From assembly GCA_003993805.1 (NCBI GenBank), contig RSEF01000006.1:30047165-30111164 (forward strand): a stretch of DNA of 64,000 nt, read 5' to 3'. This stretch comes from Himantopus leucocephalus. Its lineage: Eukaryota > Chordata > Aves > Charadriiformes > Recurvirostridae. Shown one piece after another: positions 49,901 to 61,900 of the stretch. Below the pieces are notes generated by a model. The model did not search any database, had not been told where the DNA came from, and saw nothing but the letters and a program-made list of their open reading frames with translations. The translations under genes and the position numbers were made by a program. Position 1 is the first letter of the stretch. Each line of letters opens with the position of its first letter.

Positions 49901-52900
49901 GCCACCTGACCAAGAGGAGCCTGCTGACAAAGCCTTCTTACTCCAGCTACAGGAGGCATCATGCTTGCAGGCTCTCGGCCTGCTGGGGGATTTCAACCAC
50001 CCCAACATCTGCTGGGAAAGTAGCACGGCGGGCTGTAGGCAATCCAGGAGAATCCTGCAGTGCATCGAGGATAAGTTCTTAAGCCAGGTGATAGCCCTAG
50101 CAGAGGGGATGTGATACTGGATGTTATACTGGACCTGTTGGTCACCAACGCAAGCAAGCTCATCGGTGACGTCAAGATTGGAGGCAGCCTGGGCTGCAGC
50201 GACCATGCACTGGTGGAGTTTGCAGTCCTGAAGGATATGGGCCAGGGGAAGAGTAAAGTCAAGACCCTGAATCTTAGGAAAGCAAACTTCCAGCTCTTCA
50301 AGGAGTCTCAATAGGACCCCCTGGGAAACTGCCCTCAGGGACAAGGGAGCAGAACAGAGCTGGCAGATCCTTAAGGACGCTTTCCATGCAGCACAAGAGC
50401 TCTCAATCGCCAGGTGTAAGAAATCAAGAAAGGAAGGCCAGAGACAGGCATGGCTGAGTCGAGACTTGCTGGTCAAACTAAAGGGCAAGAAGGAAATGCA
50501 CAGGCAGTGGGAGAGGGGACAGGTATCCTGGGAAGAGTACAGGGACGCTGTCCAGTTGTGTAGGGATGGGGTCAGGAAGGCCACAGTGCAGCTGGAGCTG
50601 AACTTGGTGAGGGATGCAAAGAATAATAAAAGGGCTTCTACAGGTATGTCAGACAGAAAAGGAAGGTCAAAGAAAGCGAACCCTCCCTGATGAGCAAGAC
50701 TGGCAAACTGGTAACAACAGACAAGGAGAAGACTGAGGTACTCAACAACTGGTTTGCCTCAGTCTTCATTGGTAACCCCTCTCCCCACACCTCTCAAGTC
50801 GATGGACCGCAAGGCAGGGACTGGGGGACCAAAGTCCCTCCTACTGTAAGAGAAGATCAGATTTGTGACCACCTGAGGAACCTGAACATACGTAAGTCTA
50901 TGGGACCNNNNNNNNNNNNNNNNNNNNNNNNNNNNNNNNNNNNNNNNNNNNNNNNNNNNNNNNNNNNNNNNNNNNNNNNNNNNNNNNNNNNNNNNNNNNN
51001 NNNNNNNTCCCCCACAACATCCTTCTCTCTAAATTGGAGAGATATGGATTCGGTGGACTGTTCGGTGGATGAGGAATTGTTTGGATGGTCACATCCAGAG
51101 GGTAGCAGTCAACAACACCTCAATGTCCAAATGGAGATCAGTGACAAGTGGTGTCCCTCAGGGGTCCATATTGAACCAGCACTGTTTAATATCTTCATCA
51201 ATGACATAGACAGTGGGATCAAGGGTACTCTCAGGCAGTTTGCAGATGACACCAAGCTGAGTGGTGTGGTTGACACTCCTGAGGGAGAGGATGCCATCCA
51301 GATGGACCTGGACAAGCTCGAGAAATGGGCCCACATGAACCTCATGACATTCAATAAGGCCAAGTGCAAGGTCCTGCCCCGGGGTCAGGGCAACCCCCAG
51401 TATGAATACAGGCTGGGGGTTGATGGATTGAGAGCGGTCCTGCCAAGAAGGACTTGGGGGTACTGATGGATGAAAAGCTGGACATGAGCCGACAACGTGT
51501 ACTCAGAGCCCAGAAGGCCAACTGTATCCTGGGCTGCGTGACCCTCTATTGCGCTCTGGTGAGATCCCACATGGAGTACTGCATGCTCTGGAGCCCTCAG
51601 ACATGGACCTGTTGGAGTGGGTCCAGAGGAGGGCCACATAGATGATCAGAATGATGGAGCACCTGTCATGTGAGGACAGGCTGAGAGAGTTGGGGTTGTT
51701 CAGCCTGGAGAATAGAAGGCTCTGGGGACACCTTATTGCGGCCTTTCAGTATTTAAAGGGGGTTTATAAGAAAGATGGAGACAAACTTTTTAGCAGGGCC
51801 TGTTGCAATATGACAAGCAGTAATGGTTTTAAACTAAAAGAGGGTAGACTTAGACTGGCTATAAGGAAGAATTTTTTTACAATGAGGGTTGTGAAACACT
51901 GGCCCATGTGGGCCAGAGAGGTGGTAGATGCCCTGTCCCTGGAAACATTCAAGGTCAGGTTGGACAGGACTCTGAGCAACCTGACCTAGTTGAAGATGTC
52001 CCTGCTCATTGCAGGGGGTTGGACTAGATGACCTTTAAAAGCCCTTTCCAATCCAAACTGTTCTATGATTCCATGATTCTATGATTCTATGATTCTATGA
52101 TTCTTTCTTGTACTTACATCACTCTGCAGCGATGCTGCATGAACTGAATGAGCAATATGAATATCACCATCCAGGCCACGTGAGCCAACCATCTGTCCTT
52201 TCATTTTCTGAAATGCCTCCTTATACTTGTGCTAAAAAGAAAATAAGAATAGAAATATGAATAGGAGTAAAGAGAAATAAGTATTAGTCAGATTGTTAAA
52301 ACCTGAATAAAAGGGTTTTCATATTACAGAAAGAGAGCTATGGACAATAAATTCCGGCTATACTCAATATGATAATAAATCTGAATAACCCTTTAGCGGA
52401 TGCTAGGAAGACCTCACTTGTGCAAACATTTTAATATTTTATCCTATTTAGAGAAAACCACAAAAAAATACACCAATGAACACTTACAAATAGCTTGGGT
52501 TAGTTACCTGCTATTACACAGGTGGCGGAAGACAAGAACCTGGTGCAGGTGCTCAGAATCAACCTCTGAGGAGCCTCTCTCCAACTGCTCTCTAGCAAAG
52601 TCAGAACAATTGGTCTCCTATGCTTGAAATTAATCAGTATATCTCTACAACCTTTAAAGGACACCCAAGACAAACCCTGAAGGGTAGAACTTCCTGAATA
52701 AGCTCTCTCTTCCATAGCTTTTCTAGCTAATAGTGCCTGACAGCTTCTGAACAATCCCTGTGATTGACCACTCACTACAGCAGGTAAGTTAGTCAACTTT
52801 GCTAATGGATGGTTGCTTTCACAAACCTTCCTTTGCTTAGTTACCAATAACACTTCATTGTGGCTGCACCTGCAAAAGCACAACTAACTAGACCGAGGCC

Positions 52901-55900
52901 AGATGTCTCCCAGATGTAGAGTTGGCTGGACATGCTGTTTCCATCAAGACTCACTCAGCAGAGCGGAAACTGTCTGGAGTGACTGACATACCCTACTGGA
53001 CAATATCAGCAGTAAGTTCACATACATCACTTATGATTTCACCCGAAGCCTTTGCTGCCTGGAAGGGAATGGCATCTAGTTTCAGTTGATAGCCACCGTC
53101 TTTCATCTTTCCCCAGGACTCCTTATAGCGAATCTAGGAAATATGGAACAGGATTAAAGCAGAGTTGCTGTTCAGAGGGTTGACACTGCAGCATTATTGC
53201 TATCCAAGCAATGTTACCACATCAGTTTCATTCCATTCTAACGCAGAGCGCGAACATAAATGAAACTGTCAATGCACAACAGGAATAATCACATGACAAT
53301 TGTCCATTATAAAAATGTATTTGTTTGTTCATTCTTAATCTTTCTAACTTAGGAGAAGTTTGATAAGAAGTTGGATTTTTCGTATTACTTCAGAAACATT
53401 TAGACCATAGAATGATCATATACGGGGAAAGGAAAGAAGTTTAGTATGACTTCCTGTGTAGGACAAAGAGCAAAGTACTATCAACTCTTTCAATTTTCTT
53501 TAAAATATTAAAGGTCAGATTTATACCTCACTGATATTCATAGCATTTAATTTGGCCTGAAGAATTTCAGGAAGATCCGTCGTTGGTGTATACTGATGCT
53601 TAACACTCTCTCCATGCTCCTTGTACAGCCTCTGCAAATAGAGATGAATTTCAGCAGCAAGTATACGCTACACATTCAATCACTAGTTCAGACAAAACCA
53701 TTAACAAAAAGGTTTATGGAAAGCAAAGACTACCAAAAAGTGACAGCAGCATTAATAAATACAGGTAATCGTCAAAAAGTATTCAAAAGGAACCGGGAGT
53801 CTGATACACCTATCAGCTAGAATATGCTAGAGAGGAACTCCTTGAAGTTTTGAGCGTATAAATCAATGTATATGAAAACTCAGATATTTGCATATTAATT
53901 TGATAAGACTTCCAACGCATGTGAATAGGGAGAGGGAGAATAAATAGCATTTATTAAAGATGTGCAGCCATAAATGACCCACCAACACTTTGAAATTCCA
54001 CAGAGATCTGGGGAGTTGAAGTTCCCCAAACACATGTCTCCGAAGTTGTTAATTTTTAGCAGATAAATATGATGCTAATCATCTGTGCAATTACTCCAAA
54101 TTTATTTCCAAAGCTAGTTGCAAGGGGGTGCTCGATAGTCAATGGCAAGAGACTAAATAAACCTCAGGTGACTGATCCCACTGTAAAATAGGTGCCTATG
54201 TGGGCTACTCATATCAATCCTTGGAGGAAGAATATAGGGTTGGCCCAGGACTAGGTAACTTTTGGATGTCTGCAGACAGATAAGAGGAGTTCTATGCAGT
54301 TAACTGGAACTTCCCCTACAATGGCTATGCAGAGTTCACCTCTTTCACACTATTTTTCTTTCCTAGCTTAGTTTCTTCTTACATTGACACCATAATTTTC
54401 AGATCAGTACAGATAGCCACCATTTTTTTTGGCCTTAGACATGACTCATGGCTTGACCTGACTTGCCTTTCCCAGGCTATAATTTCCATGTGAGGGCTTG
54501 AGACCCTCTAGATTGGAATCAACCTCTCCATTTCACCCTGCTGCCACTTTCTTTAGCAAGTAGGCCCACTTTCATTGCAGGTCCATAAGAGGAAAATTAA
54601 TGACAACTCCATGTGTGAAGAAGTAGAGCAGCAGACTGATTTTGACTGTGGCTCAGTGAAACAAAATGACTTATATTTATCCTGCCTGAGATGTAAGCCT
54701 TTTGGATCTTATTAATTAAACCAAAGGCGTAGACACTATAAGTATTACAATAGCATGTGTTTTACACAAAGTCTTTCATCTCCTTCTTCACTTTAAAAAT
54801 ATCTATTTTCACAATAAAACATCCTCTCATGTTTGAAACTTGTCTTTTTTGAGTGACTTTTTCTTATTATTCTCTTCTGTATTATCCCAGTTAAGTCTAC
54901 AATATTTTTAAATCGCTCTTCTATTAAAAATAAACATGTTTAAACACCAAACAGCCTCAATTCTTCCCTTTAAGGTTTCCCCTCCTGGATTTCTCTCTCA
55001 GCAGGATGACAGCTTGAAATAATTTATTTTTTCTTCCTTGTCATGCTGCCTTACATTTTGTTTCCAAAGAATATGAAGAAACTGAAATTTGAAAAATCTG
55101 TTTGAAAAGGGGAAAGAACCCCAAATTTGTTCTTCCTCAATGAATTTCAAAAGGTCAAAAGTCTCTAACAGTCAAAGGTCAGTCTTACTCCTAAATTTTA
55201 CTTCTGAAAAACATATTGGACAGAAAGCCCTTTTTACATGAAACTCCCATTCACTTCAGTGGGATCTCTATGACTTCCCATTCCAAGTTAGAAACATGCT
55301 CTTTGTGAGATGTACCACACCAGAACACAGAAGTTTCATGGTTCCCAAGGATAATCTCAGAGAGAGAGAAAGCCAGTGCTTCAATCAGGTCGTTCAAAGA
55401 GGATACCACTCTTATAATCATAATGTATATACATTATAACTTACATCCACAGCCTGGTTATAACTAATTCTAGCCTGGATCATCTCAGGAGTGTCTTTAA
55501 TACTGGTAAACTTCAAAGCATATGGATGCTGACGGTACTTCTTCTGTTGAGCAGAAAAAGATCAAAGCTGTGAATTTTGTGCTGCTCTTTCATGCTATTT
55601 GAAAGAGAAAAATCATAGGTTGCTGGAGATTAGAGTGAATTTGTGAACATAATTATTATTCCTCTTTCCTCATCTTTATGTCCTAGGTACTTTCAGATTA
55701 ATATTTGTTTCAATTTAACAATAACCTTTTGCCGATTAATATTAAAGTATTTCTCCCTAAATATAAGGAAAACATTTCAAAATCAGATTCTGTCTACCTA
55801 AATACTCCAGGACTCAGGATTTGAAAATCTTTTTCAGATTACTTCAAATACAGTATGACTGATTATATTTTTTATTTATAGTTTCTTTAAGCAAGAAATG

Positions 55901-58900
55901 ATATACAATTGTAGTGTGTTAATAATGGAAACCGTTAAACTTATTGTTACAGGGTTTACGTTTCCTCCTAACACCTATAGCAAATCTGTGCAGCCATTAA
56001 CACTGTGTCTAATTGTTATGGTATATCTTCTAGACAATTATATTAATTCATCTTGCTTGAAAGGACCCATAGTAGCTTCTGAGAGATCTTGTTATATATA
56101 CGTAATTAAGATGAAGTCTGTTTGATGGCAAAAATGACACTTTTTCCATATGGCCAGGTCACTAAAGCTTCCCTTCCTGCATGAGTTGTCCTATACCCAT
56201 CAATACTCTTGTCTCTTCTCCAGATAGGGCATACTAAATTTTCCCAATGCCTGTGATGAACTCCCAAGTCAATAAGCATGTTCACAGCTCTTCTGGAAAT
56301 TGTATCTCAGTGTTCAAGTCTAAAGGCATGTCATTCTCCTTTAAATTGAGCTGTGATCCACAGAAGTTTATTTGAGGCGGCATCTTGATTCTTTGGGGAC
56401 TCAAAACACCGATGTAAAACATGTTAACTCTTTTAAGGTATTACAAGCTTATGAGAAATATTTTGGTTTCAGAAAGAAATCCCTTAAAAATGAGCAATCT
56501 TATTGAGTTTAACTGGGGACAAAATTGGTTTACGGTTTGTCTTGATCAGCTGTAGAGACAAATAAGAGTTGACCAGAACATCTCTACATAAAATTCCTGG
56601 AAATTATATTTTGGCAATTGCTTTTTAGCAGTATTACAAGGGCCAGTCACTGTGTGTATGTAAGAATGGAGAAGGCTCATAGCCACCTAAAATTATTTAG
56701 TACCCACAAAAAGGTTGAGATGAACAACCTAGCTGGTCAAGTTTCTTCTCGGTAGTTTTCACTACTATAAAATCAAAATGGTATACCTATACAGATTCAC
56801 AGTTACTATTACTGCTGTACTAGCTTTTATGAAGCCACCTTGCTTTACACTAGCTGAGGATCTTGTTTATTGTGTCTAAAAAAATCATCCTTCTTCATTG
56901 TAGATGATTGCTTGGGAAAAAAATAGTGTCAGCAATCAGGCCCATGTGAAAGGATGACCCTATTTTTCTAGACACACTACTCCAGTGGTTATGCTGTTAT
57001 TCTCACTGAGTTAATGGACAGGTGATTCCTACATCACCAGTGGTTATCTAAAAAATCACAGTATTCAGTCTCCTACTGCAGCAGAGTTGGCCACTAGGAC
57101 TCTCTCTGAAATAACAGAAACAGAATACTATGAACCTTTTAACTATTTCCACCAGAACCTCCTTTGAAGGCTTCATGGTGACTGTCACAAAGGATTCTAG
57201 AGTTCACCTTTTCCTGTAAGTGATACTAGTTATAGGGATAAATAAGGATGAAAACTACTTGGGCCTATAGATAGCTACAGACAGAGATATCTATATGAAT
57301 TTCAACAGATAACGTGAATATATATGAAAAAGGAGCAAGGAGAAACCTGTATCTGTTACAAAAGAAGTTTCTGGGTTTCCAATGACTGTATCTTTTCATC
57401 ATCTCTCCTGTTTTGCTTCATTAAAAAGGTAGGCTAGTAGGTAGCAATTGAGCACTGTTTGATTGCCATTATTATTCATAATATCATTTGTCACCTACTT
57501 TGTTTTTGCAAAGGCTATATGGACTCCTACTGGTGTGTGTTTGGTATCTGGTTTCCCTCTAATTACCAGTTCTATCCCTGGTTTTGAGGGCTTTCATGTG
57601 GTATGCCTTTTTCTTTCCCCTTTGAGTGGAAATTATTTTAATTTTATACAGACATTTTGCACACATTATGCAGCAAATTCTGTTACATGCTGTCATGAAA
57701 TCTCACCTCACTAATGAGTTCTCCTGCCTTCTTAGCCTGCTCCACATTTAATGACCCAGTGGCTATCCATCCAGCTCCTTTCATCCAGTTCAAATCTGCT
57801 CTGTATCGGTTCTGACAAAGAAAAAAAAAAGTCCTATTGTTGGCGTTCATACACTTAAAATGCCATTAAAGGATTCAGACATCTCAGGATCAACAACCAA
57901 GTCAAATTTGTGTGTGCTTTTGTTTTATTCACTATTGCACAGTTGCAAGGAAAGCAAAAAAAATTACAGAATTAAATAGAAGTACCCGGACTCACCAGCA
58001 CTTGTGCAATATACTTTGCAAGGTAATTTTTAGAAGTGGTCTACACCTTATGATCATTTGTAATTTTTACTCTAACGTGGCAAAATTTCAGTTTTATTGT
58101 ACATAGTGCACTGTTTAAAAGATCATTAATGATTTTCAATGATAAGAAAATGATACTTAGCATTTCCCAAAACATGTCCTTTTGTTATACTGGAGGGAAA
58201 GCATTTTGTGTGGTTTTTTTCCATGTGTCTTTAAGGAGGAAGAGTACAGGATTACTTCTCAGTTTCCTCACAAAATCTCTAAAGTCTACTGAATTCTAAA
58301 AGCTTATACAAGCACTACAGCTGGGTTTCTCAAAGAAGTCAGTAGCGTTTCAGCACCTATACCTTAACAAGACCTGTACATGTATCTATCTTAGTCTCCT
58401 TGAAAAGTTCTGACTTAAAACCTCAGAATGGAAAGTCTGACTTATAGTAACTATTTATGGTATCAGACAGTTCATCTGATGGTTACAGATGACCATGTGG
58501 TCTCCATATGGAATTTATCACCATAAATTATTTAACCTCCCTGAACATTAGGTAAAAAAAAATAATTGTACAGCATATATGAATCCTAGTGTTTTATTAA
58601 CATTTGAAGTAGGCTTTGAAGAAGCCATGCTCATAAACAGGATTATAACTCCCCTCAAAAACACTACACACCTTAAATATATCTCTTGAGCAAATACGTG
58701 GTTAATATTTACTGTTTTAATATTAGCTGTTTAATGGTTGAAAAATAGGTGTATAAATATGTCATGACATTGAAAGCATAAACACCTGAAGAAACTCAGC
58801 CCTAAGTGTCTGAAGAGGCTGAATGAAAGGGTGTTGAAATACATTAAGCTCTGGACTTACATCACTTTGCAATCCATAGGCCCACTTGGCCCATGCCACT

Positions 58901-61900
58901 TTCATGTCAGTAGGTAGGGCTGTGTAGTGATGGAGAGCTGTCTTGTATCCTCTATCTGTGGCCAAATTCTGAGCTTTTTTGGCATGGACAAGGTTAATCA
59001 TATCCATGGAGACCTGGAATTGATTCTTTGTGTCCTCAAATGCCTTCTTGTACTCCAGATCACTCTGCAACTTTGACATTTGAAGGGAATGAGCCATCTT
59101 CGAATCTTCCTCCACAGCTTTTACTCCAATCAGCTTACCCTTCATCTTCTCATAACCTTCCTTATATTTAATCTGTGAAGAAAAATATAGACCACAAGTA
59201 AATGATCTAAGCTGCCAAACTGACAGCTCTGCTACTAGTAAAGCAATGGCCTGTCAGTGTTGTGACATGCTTGGTCCTTGATACAAGCAAGTAAGAAGAC
59301 CACATGCAAAGGAGAACTGGAATGCCTTAGAAATTCGTAAGTTTTTATAAAGAATAAACACTTTCTCCACAATAATATGTTCACAAAAAGCTGTAAGAAA
59401 TCTTTTTCTTTTGGTTCTTTCTAGTAAAAACAACATTCTTTAAGCACTGAGGTCAGAAGGTTCTTTCAGGAATTTTCTGGCCAGGCATAGATGTATTAAG
59501 TTATGATGTTTCACAGGAGATTGCCACTTCATTGTGAGTTCTAAAATTCACCCTCGGATCAAAATGAGAATAAGAAAACACAGTCAGCATGTGGGGAAAA
59601 ACTCTGAATTGCTCAGAGGAAACCTTCTGACTAATTACGGCATGCCAACCACCCAGACAACTCCTCCATTGCTCTTTAGCATGAATTGAGTGAGGGTGAC
59701 TCAAGGCACTGAGACATATGTGACACATCCCCAACACTCTGGTAGCAACCTGGACTGTCAGCTGTTCTAAGAATAAAGAAGGCTGATGGAGTCCATACTC
59801 ACATCACTTGCCAGATCCCTCTTTGCCTTAGCTGTCAAGAATGACAAAGCATCCAGACGAAGCACAAATCCTTTTTCCTTCTGCTTCTCCCAGCTACTCT
59901 TGTAGAGTTTCTAAAGAGATGACAATAACACAGTCTCTTTATTACTATCAATGTATTCTCTTTGTTTTATAGTCACAGTGAAAGCTTGCAAGTAACATCA
60001 GACCAGCGTACACTCCATGCCCAGCAACCATATGTCTAAGGATCAGATCCTGGTGTCTTCACTTACATACTGTAACTGTGGATACTGTAGATACTGTAAC
60101 CCCATTATCTCACTGGTTCCAGTGAAACTGTCAATGTGCCACTCATCTGGAAGCATGTGGAAAACACACAGCTTCAAACGCTAAAAGTGATGTCTTCAGC
60201 AGATGTGACTCATATTTAATTAAGAGCAAGTACTTAAAGTTAGATATCAAGTTTTTACATCTAAAACATTTGGACTTTCTCAGAGAAGGAGCCTAAATTT
60301 TACCTACGGAACAAACATTTCAACAGCAGCTGTAACTATTCACAGGAGTGAGGGAATCCAAACCTCTCTCTCACACAGTACCTCACTGATATTGGCAGCA
60401 TTTGCTTTGGCCAGTATGAAGACAGGATCATCTTTGCTGATGGTGTACTGATGAAGAAACTGCTCTTTTCCCGACCTGTAGGCAACCTGTCCATAAAATG
60501 AAAAGCATGGTTAACAAGCGTCGTTGTGTTTAATGTTGAAGGAATACTGATTAAAACACCCCAAATATTCAAGGATTTGTTAGGGTTAATTTATTCGGCA
60601 AGTTAGTCTTCAGCATCATGACTTTTTTTGCCAAATTTGAATTTAAAAGCTGACCCACAGTCAGGTCTGCCGAACTAGTCGTGGTTAAATTTCACAGAAG
60701 CAGTGAAACAACATACATAACAGGATACTTTAATTCTCTTTCCTAAAGTTAGCTACTTAACTGAATATAAAGCTGACATCAATTCATACTCAGTACAAAA
60801 TGCATGCAAGAATGTACTTCATCCAATATTAAACTGCAGCTACTTTTTAGGTGGAATGAAAGTCTTCAATAGGACACAGAAATAGTGAATTTTAGGCATG
60901 AAAATAGGAAAACTAAGCAATTGAATCTGCAGAGAAAATTTGTGACTGAAATGTAATTACTGATATAATACTCCAGTGAGGACTAACATTCCAGCTTTGA
61001 ATGAAAATATCAAGGAACTTTTATGATCCAAGTAGCGAACATCTCCATTTTATATCCCAGTGCAACGTCAACAGAGAAACGAACTGCTCTGTTTCAGAAG
61101 CCCACAAAGCTGTGGGAGGAGCTGTTGAAAAGCCATGAAGAGATGTCCCATTTCACACAATGTTACATTTCTTACATCTCACAGAAAAAAAAAAAAATTG
61201 TCCCTACTATAAAGCTCTAAATCCATGGTTCTGACTTCAAAACACATACAGAAAGGCAACATTGTCCACTACACAGGAGATAAGTAACAGGAGTCAGGAG
61301 ACCAGCATTCTCCTCTGATTCAATCTGGTGTCGTCTTTGAGACATACAGCACTCATCCAAGTAAGTGCCAGGTTTTTATTGACACAGAGGAGCAAAAAAA
61401 GGAAACATGCTAGCTGCCTGAAAAAGACCAATCAAGAAGAAATAATGCTTTGTTCACTTAACAACTGAGAAGCTGACAGTATCTTCAGTTCAAGGCACAA
61501 AATATTAAAAGTAATTAAAAAAAAAAGCTTGACAAGTCACTACTGTTCCAAAATTAGCTGGTCAGCAATTTTAACAACAGATTCCCCTTCTTTTGGAAAC
61601 TTAAAAGTGAGTTGCTGTCAGCTAAGTCCTTCCAAGGAGTTCTGAAATGCCATCTGCCAGGGTCACCCAGACCCAAGGAAGAATAGGGAGCATTCTGAAG
61701 GCACGCAGTTTGGGAAAATATGCCTATTTTATCATTTTACTGAAATTACCTTAACAGCAACAGCTGAAGAACATGTGGTCTAACAAGGCTGATATGGCTT
61801 TACATAGTCTGACAGGGCCCACAGTGGAGAGAACTACAGAACCCAGAGGGGAGGTATATCAGTCTCTGCGCCAATGTCCACCTTGCTTTGAAGCACTGCC

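Larger units (their letters stand above)
48268..52117. other. NRAP: NRAP intron splitting the 104-codon unit; hosts a CR1 LINE
   Basis: 3.85 kb. About 2.4 kb is the CR1 copy at 49,660-52,104. The part between 48,268 and 49,659 is AT-rich unique sequence with no recognised exon. This intron has no counterpart in the other three super-repeats in the window. Confidence 0.75.

Noticed and set aside
49865..50584. 239-codon - strand open frame
   Set aside because: It is the antisense of the CR1 ORF2 segment and has no independent evidence.
52500..52883. 127-codon - strand open frame between NRAP exons
   Set aside because: No nebulin motif, and it does not fit the exon periodicity. It is intronic.
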